A program made the translations under genes and the position numbers. From contig NZ_CP118269.1 in NCBI RefSeq assembly GCF_030062155.1, positions 62,001 to 126,000 on the forward strand: a stretch of 64,000 nt of DNA. Direction: 5' to 3'. Below, piece after piece: positions 57,135 through 64,000 of this stretch. Under the pieces are notes generated by a model. That model was not told where the DNA came from and did not search any database. It saw only the letters and a program-made list of their open reading frames with translations. The stretch comes from Pantoea sp. Lij88 (GTDB lineage Bacteria > Pseudomonadota > Gammaproteobacteria > Enterobacterales > Enterobacteriaceae). Numbering within the stretch: position 1 is the stretch's first letter; the number at the start of each line of letters is the position of its first letter.

Positions 57135-58058
57135 TCAGACGTAGAGCGATTTTTCACCCGGTGGGCGGGTTTTGAATCGACGATGCAGCCAGAGGTACTG
57201 TTCGGGCGCACGAAGAATCTGATTTTCGATCACTTTGTTCATATAAGCTGCAGCTGCAGCTTCGTCCGTATGAGGATAGTTTTCCAGCATCGGTTCGATA
57301 ATCAAATGATAGCCATCATTATCAGGATTACGAATCAGCATAATCGGCACCATCGCTGGCTTCGCCAGACGCGACAGAACAAACGTCCCGTTGGTAGTGG
57401 CGGCTTTCTCGACGGCAAACAGCGGCGCAAAGGTGCTGCCTTTAGGGCCGTAATCCTGGTCAGGCGCAAACCAGACCGATTCACCCTGTTTAAGCGCATT
57501 TACCATACCGCGCAAATCACGGCGGTCGATCATCGCTTTGTTCGAGCGCATGCGACCTTTGGTCTGCACATACTCCATCGCCTGATTATTGTGCGGACGA
57601 TACATCGCCATCATCGGCTGGCAGAGTCCGCTGATGCGGCCGCCCAGTTCCAGTGACATAAAATGCACGCCAATCAGCATCACGCCGCGCTTTTCGTTCT
57701 GTGCAGCATGGAGATTATCCAACCCTGACACTTTAAACAGACGTCTCACTGCACGGTCAGACCAAAACCAGGCAATACCGGTTTCAGCCAGCGCCATGCC
57801 TAAAGAGGCAAAATTCCCGGCGATCATGTGTTCTGTTTTTTCTTCACTGATGCCAGGAAAGCAGAGTTCAATGTTACGACGGGTGATACGTTCGCGGCGC
57901 TGCAGGAAATGACGGGAAATTTTGCCCGCACCCGCACCGAGACGCATCAGAACAGGGTAGGGAAGCTGGACCAGAAGCCAGAGCACGCCCAGGCCAAACC
58001 AGGTAAACCAATAACGCGGATGTAGCAGCGACCTGCTAAATTTTCCGGTGTTTTTCAT
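57135..58058 (-). CDS. lpxP: Kdo2-lipid IVA acyltransferase, LpxP type
   Basis: Inner-membrane enzyme adding a secondary acyl chain (palmitoleate in cold-grown E. coli) to lipid A. About 307 residues from ATG 58058, with AAGG seven bases upstream. One N-terminal membrane segment, the catalytic HX4E in GVHFMSLELGG, and RAPEQYLWLHRRFKTRP at the end. The N-terminal stretch HPRYWFTWFGLGVLWLLVQLPYP is nearer LpxP than LpxL, but the LpxL/LpxP choice is by memory of sequence. Confidence 0.85.
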   Translation of the reverse strand: MKNTGKFSRSLLHPRYWFTWFGLGVLWLLVQLPYPVLMRLGAGAGKISRHFLQRRERITRRNIELCFPGISEEKTEHMIAGNFASLGMALAETGIAWFWSDRAVRRLFKVSGLDNLHAAQNEKRGVMLIGVHFMSLELGGRISGLCQPMMAMYRPHNNQAMEYVQTKGRMRSNKAMIDRRDLRGMVNALKQGESVWFAPDQDYGPKGSTFAPLFAVEKAATTNGTFVLSRLAKPAMVPIMLIRNPDNDGYHLIIEPMLENYPHTDEAAAAAYMNKVIENQILRAPEQYLWLHRRFKTRPPGEKSLYV

Positions 58059-58472
58059 TAACAACCTTCATGGGATAGATGGATGTATCGCATAAAGAGC
58101 ACTTCCATGAGTCTTAAGGCGGTACAGCTGTACTGATTTCGACCAACACTTTATCAAAAAGTGCCTTCAAAGAAAGGGAAACTCCACAATCTACAGGATT
58201 GACCTGTTTCATGGATCCAGCGCTTCGGGGACGAAAAAAGGGTTCATAACTGAAAAATGATTTTAAATTCAGAAAATTAAAAAAGACAGACCTGAAATGC
58301 GAAGTGTGACTGACAGGTGTTCAGGAAGAGTCCGGAAATGAAAATTTATTAATCTTTACGTAATGTTGAGGCCAGCCACGTCCATGAAAGGCCGCATGAG
58401 CTGATGTATCTTGCCTGAAAAATGAACAAAGCGCCATCGCTGGCGCTTCATTACTGACCTGCCGGGCAGGTG
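58059..58472. other. Intergenic region between yicC and lpxP
   Basis: About 414 bp with no ORF of note. It holds the yicC terminator (58429-58448), a small hairpin CACTTT/AAAGTG around 58147-58163, A/T-rich sequence and presumably the lpxP promoter with a long leader. No known small RNA recognised. Confidence 0.5.
58429..58448 (-). terminator. Terminator after yicC
   Basis: Minus strand AAGCGCCA, loop GCGA, TGGCGCTT, followed by TGTTCATTTTT. Confidence 0.8.
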
Positions 58473-59336
58473 TTACTCGATATTCTGAATCTGCTCGCGC
58501 ATCTGTTCAATCAGCACTTTCAGTTCGATCGCTGACGTTGTGATTTCTGCGTTGATCGACTTCGATGCCAGCGTGTTCGATTCACGATTGAACTCCTGCA
58601 TCATGAAATCAAGACGACGGCCAACGGCCTCTTTCTTTTTCAGGATGTTGTAGGTCTCTTTAACGTGCGCATCCAGACGATCCAGCTCTTCGGAGACGTC
58701 AACACGCTGCGCCATCATCACCAGTTCCTGCTCCAGGCGATTGTTTTCCAGCTGGACTTCAGCATCTTCCAGTTTGGCGACCAGGCGCTCACGCTGCCAT
58801 TTGATCACTTCAGGCATCTGCGCGCGCACTTTGCTGACTTCCTGCGAAACGCCTTCCAGACGCTGCTCAATCATCGCTTTCAGTGCAGTGCCTTCACTTT
58901 CACGTGCCGCAATAAAATCATCCAGCGCACCATCCAGTGCCTGCAATAACTGTGTATTGATGGCATCCAGATCCTGCTCCTGTGCAGACATCACACCCGG
59001 CCAGCGCAGGATATCCAGCGGATTAATCGCGCCTTCGTCGCTCTGCATTTTTACCCAGTTGGCAGCCTGCACCAGCTGTTTCGCCAGCGTTTCATTGAGC
59101 ATCAGCTCACCCTGCGCGCTGGGATCGGCATCATAACGCAGGTTGCACTCAATTTTACCGCGCGTCAGACGCTGGCGAATGCGTTCGCGGATAACCGGCT
59201 CCAGCCCACGAAACTGCTCCGGCAGACGGATGTAAGTTTCCAGATAACGCTGGTTAACGGAGCGCAGCTCCCAGGCGGCGCTGCCCCATTCGCCTTTGGC
59301 TTCGCTGCGGGCATAAGCGGTCATACTGCGGATCAT
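58473..59336 (-). CDS. yicC: YicC-family endoribonuclease
   Basis: 287 residues, the E. coli length, starting MIRSMTAYARSEAKGEWG. The DUF1732 C-terminal region (KKKEAVGRRLDFMMQEFNRE) is highly conserved. YicC proteins are now known as ribonucleases, in E. coli tied to turnover of RyhB and other RNAs. Divergent from the DUF3574 gene. The E. coli neighbour dinD is absent. Confidence 0.95.
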   Translation of the reverse strand: MIRSMTAYARSEAKGEWGSAAWELRSVNQRYLETYIRLPEQFRGLEPVIRERIRQRLTRGKIECNLRYDADPSAQGELMLNETLAKQLVQAANWVKMQSDEGAINPLDILRWPGVMSAQEQDLDAINTQLLQALDGALDDFIAARESEGTALKAMIEQRLEGVSQEVSKVRAQMPEVIKWQRERLVAKLEDAEVQLENNRLEQELVMMAQRVDVSEELDRLDAHVKETYNILKKKEAVGRRLDFMMQEFNRESNTLASKSINAEITTSAIELKVLIEQMREQIQNIE

Positions 59337-59491
59337 AAGCGGTACTCATTTGCGGAAAGATGGGTGAAGTATAGCGAGGCGAGCCACCGCATAACAGGCA
59401 TAAGCGCCTCACAGGAAAATAACGAACCATTTCCGCTTTTAGCGACAGACACTTATGATGACCACTGACCCCTTGTGAGGATGACTGATCT

Positions 59492-59917
59492 ATGTCTCGC
59501 GTTATTGCCCTTCCTGTTGTGATGGCTCTGCTGCTGGCGGGTTGCCAGACGCGCCACGCGCCGCCGACTAAACCGCAACCTATCTGCGCGGGTGGCGATA
59601 TGATGATGCAGACCACGTTGTGGTTTGGAATGAGTAAGCCAGATGGCGGCAGGGTGAGTTCACTCGACTGGATGAACTTCGTGGATAATGAGGTCACGCC
59701 ACGTTTCAAAGCAGGATTGTCGGTCTATGACGCCAGAGGTCAGTGGATGGGCGAGAACGGCAAGCTGGCACGGGAGAACAGTAAAGCGTTGATGCTGATC
59801 CACGGTATCGATCCCGCGACCAATCAGGATATTGAGGCGTTACGTAATCTCTACAAGAAACGCTTTAATCAGGAGTCGGTGATGCGCGTAGATGCGCCGG
59901 TCTGTGTGGGATTCTAG
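59492..59917 (+). CDS. DUF3574-domain lipoprotein
   Basis: 141 residues. Lipobox LLAGC with Cys18 predicts a lipid-anchored periplasmic protein. The rest (TTLWFGMSKPDGGRVSSLDW, DNEVTPRFKAGLSVYDARGQW) fits DUF3574. Function unknown. Single gene between yicC and nupC. Confidence 0.8.
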   Translation: MSRVIALPVVMALLLAGCQTRHAPPTKPQPICAGGDMMMQTTLWFGMSKPDGGRVSSLDWMNFVDNEVTPRFKAGLSVYDARGQWMGENGKLARENSKALMLIHGIDPATNQDIEALRNLYKKRFNQESVMRVDAPVCVGF

Positions 59918-59955
59918 GGCGAAAGCGGGCGGCAGCGCTGCCGCCCGATGAATTA

Positions 59956-61140
59956 TCAGATAAACAGGCCGGCAAAGGCCGCCGAGAGCAGGCTCACCAG
60001 CGTTGAACCATAGACCAGCTTCCAGCCAAACCGGGAAACCACATTGCCCTGTTTCTCGTTCAGGCCTTTTATTGCACCAGCCACAATGCCGATCGAGGCA
60101 AAGTTAGCAAAAGAGACCAGGAACACCGACAGAATACCCAGCCCACGCGCGCTCATGCCCGCCGCAACTTTCTGCAGTTCAATCATCGCCACAAATTCGT
60201 TCGCCACCAGCTTAGTCGCCATGATGCTGGCCGCCTGCAGGGCATCCGCTTTGGGAATGCCAATCAGCCAGGCCAGTGGATAGAACAGGTAGCCGAGCAA
60301 CTGCTGGAAGCTGTAACCGAACACCGCCGCAAACACCGCATTCACGGCAGCGATCAGGGCAATAAAGCCAATCAGCATCGCCAGGATAATCATCGCAACT
60401 TTGAAACCGGCCAGGATGTACTCACCCAGCATCTCAAAGAAGCTCTGCTCTTCATGCAGTTTCTCCAGCTCGATAGGCTGCTCATCCTGGCTTTTCATCG
60501 GATTGATGATCGACAGGATAATAAAGGTGCTGAACATGTTAAGCAGCAGTGCCGCAACCACATACTTCGGTTCAATCATCGACATATAGGCACCGACAAT
60601 CGACAGCGAAACAGTGGACATTGCGGTCGCCGCCATGGTGTAGAGCCGGCGCGGCGGGATATCACCCAGAATCCCTTTATAGGCGATGAAGTTCTCCGAC
60701 TGACCGAGAATCAGTGTGCTGACGGCGTTGAACGACTCCAGCTTGCCCATGCCATTAATCTTCGACAGCAGCGTTCCGAAAATACGGATCAGCAGCGGCA
60801 GGATACGCCAGTGCTGCAATATGCCGATTAGCGCGGAAATAAAAACAATCGGGCAGAGCACGCCAAGGAAGATAAATGCCAGTCCCTGCTTACTCATTCC
60901 GCCAAACACGAACTCCGTGCCCTGCGCGGCAAAGCCCAGCAGCGTCTCAAAGAAACCGGCGAACGAGCCGACCAGCGCCAGACCTCCGGCAGAGTGAAGG
61001 AAGAACCAACCCAGCGCGGCTTCCACCACAATCAGTTGAATAATAAAGCGCAGACGAATCTGCTTACGGTCATGACTGACCAGCAGCGCAAGGGCGAAAA
61101 TCACCACCAGCGCCAGCAGGAAATGAAGAATGGCGGCCAT
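59956..61140 (-). CDS. nupC: Concentrative nucleoside transporter NupC
   Basis: Proton-coupled pyrimidine and adenosine nucleoside importer of the CNT family, 394 residues. Helices and the selectivity motifs GQSENFIAY and [12 protein letters not shown] are present, very close to E. coli NupC. In E. coli nupC is elsewhere on the chromosome; here it faces rph divergently, 150 bp apart. The RBS is weak and A-rich. A NupX-type paralogue is the alternative, less likely. Confidence 0.88.
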   Translation of the reverse strand: MAAILHFLLALVVIFALALLVSHDRKQIRLRFIIQLIVVEAALGWFFLHSAGGLALVGSFAGFFETLLGFAAQGTEFVFGGMSKQGLAFIFLGVLCPIVFISALIGILQHWRILPLLIRIFGTLLSKINGMGKLESFNAVSTLILGQSENFIAYKGILGDIPPRRLYTMAATAMSTVSLSIVGAYMSMIEPKYVVAALLLNMFSTFIILSIINPMKSQDEQPIELEKLHEEQSFFEMLGEYILAGFKVAMIILAMLIGFIALIAAVNAVFAAVFGYSFQQLLGYLFYPLAWLIGIPKADALQAASIMATKLVANEFVAMIELQKVAAGMSARGLGILSVFLVSFANFASIGIVAGAIKGLNEKQGNVVSRFGWKLVYGSTLVSLLSAAFAGLFI

Positions 61141-61227
61141 ATGTCTTTTTTATCAGAGAGAAAGGAAACCGCATTTAGCCACAGCTGGCAGGGAATTTCA
61201 TCTGATGCCTGCGCCAGACCGGCGCAA

Positions 61228-61256
61228 GAGACAGCGGGCAAGGAAGTCCGTATAAT
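61228..61256 (+). promoter_or_regulatory. rph-pyrE promoter
   Basis: -10 TATAAT (61251-61256) with GAGACA (61228-61233) 17 bp upstream as a moderate -35. About 35 bases before the rph ATG. Confidence 0.65.
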
Positions 61257-61290
61257 GCGCAGCCAATCATTAGCAAGACGGAGAATACCC

Positions 61291-62007
61291 ATGCGTCCAG
61301 CAGGCCGTAGCGCACAACAGGTGCGTCCAGTCACATTGACCCGCAATTACACCAAACACGCAGAGGGTTCCGTTCTGGTGGAATTCGGCGAAACGAAAGT
61401 GCTTTGCACTGCCTCCGTAGACGAAGGGGTTCCGCGTTTCCTTAAAGGCCAGGGTCAGGGTTGGGTCACTGCCGAATATGGCATGCTGCCGCGTTCGACC
61501 CACAGCCGTATGGCGCGTGAAGCCGCCAAAGGCAAGCAGGGCGGACGTACGCTGGAGATTCAGCGTCTGATTGCCCGTTCACTGCGCGCCGCGGTTGATC
61601 TCAAAGCGCTGGGTGAATTTACCATCACGCTCGACTGTGACGTGATCCAGGCCGATGGCGGCACCCGTACCGCCTCAATCACTGGCGCCTGTGTGGCACT
61701 GGCTGATGCGCTGAATAAGCTGGTCGCCAGCGGCAAGCTGAAAGCCAACCCGATGAAGGGCATGGTCGCAGCCATTTCAGTGGGCATCGTCAAGGGCGAA
61801 GCGCTGTGCGATCTGGAGTACGTTGAAGACTCAGCCGCAGAAACCGACATGAACGTCGTAATGCTGGAAGATGGCCGTATGATCGAGGTGCAGGGCACTG
61901 CCGAAGGCGAGCCGTTCAGCCATGAAGAGCTGCTGACGCTGCTGGCGCTGGCCCGCGGCGGAATTGAGGAATTAATTCAGGCGCAGAAAGCAGCGCTGGA
62001 AAATTGA
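61291..62007 (+). CDS. rph: Ribonuclease PH
   Basis: Phosphorolytic 3'-5' exoribonuclease trimming tRNA and rRNA ends, 238 residues from [16 protein letters not shown]. The frame is open further upstream but without family sequence. Intact to its normal C-terminus ([11 protein letters not shown]), unlike E. coli K-12 where rph is frameshifted. It doubles as the leader cistron for pyrE attenuation. Confidence 0.97.
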   Translation: MRPAGRSAQQVRPVTLTRNYTKHAEGSVLVEFGETKVLCTASVDEGVPRFLKGQGQGWVTAEYGMLPRSTHSRMAREAAKGKQGGRTLEIQRLIARSLRAAVDLKALGEFTITLDCDVIQADGGTRTASITGACVALADALNKLVASGKLKANPMKGMVAAISVGIVKGEALCDLEYVEDSAAETDMNVVMLEDGRMIEVQGTAEGEPFSHEELLTLLALARGGIEELIQAQKAALEN

Positions 62008-62014
62008 TGTAACA

Positions 62015-62040
62015 GGCGACCTCAGAGTCGCCTTTTCTTT
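62015..62040 (+). terminator. pyrE attenuator
   Basis: GGCGAC, six-base loop, GTCGCC and then TTTTCTTT, starting seven bases after the rph stop. In E. coli an attenuator here senses UTP through transcription-translation coupling across the end of rph. Confidence 0.85.
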
Positions 62041-62056
62041 ATTTGAGGAGTGAGAA

Positions 62057-62698
62057 ATGAAAGCCTGGCAGCGTCAGTTTATTGAATTCGCCCTGAACAA
62101 GCAGGTGCTGAAGTTCGGTGAGTTCACTTTGAAGTCAGGGCGTAAAAGCCCCTATTTCTTTAATGCCGGTCTGTTCAACAGCGGACGGGATTTAGCGCTG
62201 CTGGGACGCTTCTACGCGCAGGCGCTGGTGGATGGCGCTGTCGATTTCGATCTGCTGTTCGGCCCGGCCTATAAAGGCATTCCGATTGCCACCACCACAG
62301 CGGTGGCGCTGGCGGATCATCATGACCGCGATGTGCCTTACTGCTTCAACCGTAAAGAAGCCAAAGATCACGGTGAAGGTGGCCTGCTGGTAGGCAGCCC
62401 GCTGCAGGGCAAAGTGATGCTGGTGGACGATGTGATCACCGCAGGCACGGCGATTCGCGAGTCGATGGATATTATCGGCGCGCATAACGCTACTCTGGCA
62501 GGCGTGCTGGTTTCGCTTGATCGTCAGGAACGTGGACGTGGAGAGATGTCGGCGATTCAGGAGGTGGAACGTGATTACGGCTGCAAAGTGACCGCGATTA
62601 TCACACTGGCAGATCTGATTGCCTGGCTGGAAGAGAAGCCGGAGATGGCCGATCATCTGGCACAGGTCCGTGCTTATCAGAAAGCGTACGGAATATAA
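62057..62698 (+). CDS. pyrE: Orotate phosphoribosyltransferase
   Basis: Makes OMP from orotate and PRPP in pyrimidine synthesis, 213 residues. The PRPP motif is [16 protein letters not shown]; the flexible loop is [18 protein letters not shown] lies before the ATG. Controlled by the upstream attenuator. Confidence 0.98.
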   Translation: MKAWQRQFIEFALNKQVLKFGEFTLKSGRKSPYFFNAGLFNSGRDLALLGRFYAQALVDGAVDFDLLFGPAYKGIPIATTTAVALADHHDRDVPYCFNRKEAKDHGEGGLLVGSPLQGKVMLVDDVITAGTAIRESMDIIGAHNATLAGVLVSLDRQERGRGEMSAIQEVERDYGCKVTAIITLADLIAWLEEKPEMADHLAQVRAYQKAYGI

Positions 62699-62701
62699 CA
62701 G

Positions 62702-62722
62702 AGGCGGGCGTAATGCCCGCCT
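62702..62722. terminator. Hairpin between pyrE and slmA
   Basis: GGCGGGC, five-base loop GTAAT, GCCCGCC between convergent genes. The T-run is interrupted (TTCTCT). Confidence 0.7.
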
Positions 62723-62733
62723 TCTCTGACTCT

Positions 62734-63330
62734 TTACGCCAGCTGGGCGGCAATCAGCGGCCAGCGAGCCTCAAAGTCTGCGGTAGGGCTGAAGCGAAAC
62801 TCAGAACGGACATACCGCGACAGTAAGCCTTCACAGAACGCCAGCAGCTGGCTTGCCAGTAACGCCTCATCAGCCTGAAAGGCTTCACCCTCACGCATTT
62901 TCCGTTCACGCATCACCTGTCGCAGTTGCACTTCAATCCGCTCAAACAGCTGATTGATACGTCCCTGCAGTCGGTCCTGCTCAAACATCAGAGCATGGCC
63001 GGTCAGAATGCGCGTCAGTCCCGGATTACGCTCACCAAATCCCAGAATCAATTGCACGATCAGACGCAGACGCGTCATGGTCTCTTTTTCATCCTTGAGG
63101 ATCAGATTGATGCGGGTAATCAGACTGTCTTCGATAAACTCAATCAGGCTATCGAACATTCGTGTCTTGCTGGGGAAGTGACGATACAGCGCCGCTTCGG
63201 AAACGCCCACCGTGGCTGCCAGTTTGGCTGTGGTAATACGCTGACTGCCATCACCCGACTCCAGCATCTGCGCCAGCGCCTGCAAAATCTCTTCGCGACG
63301 ATTCCGCTTCGCGACTTTTTTTTCTGCCAT
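62734..63330 (-). CDS. slmA: Nucleoid occlusion factor SlmA
   Basis: TetR-like DNA-binding protein that blocks FtsZ ring assembly over the nucleoid. It has 198 residues, with [23 protein letters not shown] and a highly conserved C-terminal dimer region. Between pyrE and dut, as in E. coli. Confidence 0.97.
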   Translation of the reverse strand: MAEKKVAKRNRREEILQALAQMLESGDGSQRITTAKLAATVGVSEAALYRHFPSKTRMFDSLIEFIEDSLITRINLILKDEKETMTRLRLIVQLILGFGERNPGLTRILTGHALMFEQDRLQGRINQLFERIEVQLRQVMRERKMREGEAFQADEALLASQLLAFCEGLLSRYVRSEFRFSPTADFEARWPLIAAQLA

Positions 63331-63448
63331 GACCTTAAAGACCCCTGAAATTCACCTAAAACAGGCAACACCTACGCATCTGCCACAGGAACGCGTCCTG
63401 CGGCGATGAGGAAAAATAACGGGCGTAAGTGAAAGTCGGTAATGCGGG

Positions 63449-63904
63449 TTACTGGCGACCGGAGTGGCCGAAGCCGCCTTCGCCGCGCAGGCTGGCGTCG
63501 AAATCTTCGACCAGGTTAAATTCCGCCTGCACCACCGGTACAAACACCAGTTGTGCCATGCGATCGCCGGGCTGCAGCGAGAAACTTTCCTGACCGCGAT
63601 TCCAGACCGATACCATCAGCTGTCCCTGATAGTCAGAGTCAATCAGACCCACCAGGTTGCCCAGCACGATGCCATGTTTGTGGCCAAGGCCTGAGCGCGG
63701 CAGGATCACCGCGGCCAGATCGGGGTCGGCGATATGAATCGCCAGGCCGGTTGGAACCAGCGTCGTGGTACCTGGTGCGATGTCGAGAACATCATCAATG
63801 CAGGCGCGTAAATCTAACCCAGCGGAACCTGAAGTGGCGTAGGTCGGCAGTGGAAATTCTTTGCCGACACGCGCATCCAGGATTTTAACGTCTATTTTTT
63901 TCAT
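63449..63904 (-). CDS. dut: dUTP diphosphatase
   Basis: Trimeric dUTPase, 151 residues from [14 protein letters not shown]. Motifs: [23 protein letters not shown] and the glycine-rich C-terminal [10 protein letters not shown]. ATGs at 63907 and 63919 are in frame, but 63904 matches the family. It overlaps the coaBC 3' end by 20 bases in another frame, the same arrangement I recall in E. coli. Confidence 0.97.
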   Translation of the reverse strand: MKKIDVKILDARVGKEFPLPTYATSGSAGLDLRACIDDVLDIAPGTTTLVPTGLAIHIADPDLAAVILPRSGLGHKHGIVLGNLVGLIDSDYQGQLMVSVWNRGQESFSLQPGDRMAQLVFVPVVQAEFNLVEDFDASLRGEGGFGHSGRQ

Positions 63905-64000
63905 CATAACGGCTGACAATCTCGTCTATTAATTGTTGGCCAAGGAGAGACTTATCGCTGAGCGGTAAGCGTTTTTCTCCATCCTGCCAAAAAAGGTGAA
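63885..64000 (-). CDS. coaBC: Coenzyme A biosynthesis bifunctional protein CoaBC, C-terminal end only
   Basis: Last 37 codons of the gene, ending in [17 protein letters not shown] and a TAA at 63885-63887. This tail matches E. coli CoaBC (Dfp), phosphopantothenoylcysteine synthase/decarboxylase. The rest lies beyond the window. Confidence 0.88.
   Translation of the reverse strand, partial: HLFWQDGEKRLPLSDKSLLGQQLIDEIVSRYDEKNRR

Overview
The window reads as a chromosomal segment of an Erwiniaceae member, most likely Pantoea or a close relative. The 16S rRNA has enterobacterial signatures, nearly every protein closely resembles its Escherichia coli counterpart as I know it, and gene order matches E. 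coli blocks joined at a few different junctions. No prophage, insertion sequence, integron, CRISPR array or obvious defence island is visible. Almost all of the sequence is core chromosome.

Layout. Positions 1-4307 hold the N-terminal part of an OvoA-type ovothiol synthase and the ravA-viaA pair, all on the minus strand. kup (4599-6467, plus) follows, then a qseBC two-component system with its divergent partner ygiW, then the complete ribose operon rbsDACBK-rbsR and the MFS gene hsrA. A full rRNA operon (16S, tRNA-Glu, 23S, 5S; 16624-22192) comes next. After it lie mobBA, yihD, srkA-dsbA, polA, the Spot 42 RNA, engB, the CsrC RNA, yihI, a small unannotated membrane ORF, hemN, glnALG, bipA, yihX, yihY-dtd-fabY. 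From 41688 the map switches to the segment that in E. coli lies around spoT: yicH, xanP, recG-trmH-spoT-rpoZ-gmk, ligB, yicG. An AT-rich accessory patch (about 53.4-55.2 kb) carries a half-length WzxC-like flippase. Then come a SRPBCC-fold protein, a D-threonine aldolase/D-serine dehydratase-like enzyme, lpxP, yicC, a DUF3574 lipoprotein, nupC, rph-pyrE, slmA, dut and the 3' end of coaBC.

How the parts work together. The rbs block is a self-contained ribose uptake and phosphorylation unit with two RbsR-type operators in front. The glnALG block has two NtrC enhancers, a sigma-54 promoter, an internal NtrC site before glnL and a terminator after glnA. polA, Spot 42 and CsrC form a conserved neighbourhood of replication and post-transcriptional control. 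gmk-rpoZ-spoT-trmH-recG is a tightly spaced operon joining guanylate supply, the RNA polymerase omega subunit and (p)ppGpp metabolism.

Most worth a second look: a glycine-riboswitch-like leader before yicG; the isolated six-helix half flippase; a palindromic element inside the 23S-5S spacer; an rRNA operon whose left flank matches E. coli rrnC and whose right flank matches rrnA; a 58-residue membrane ORF between yihI and hemN; and a PmrA/QseB-type box between qseB and ygiW. I found no clearly new multi-gene system.
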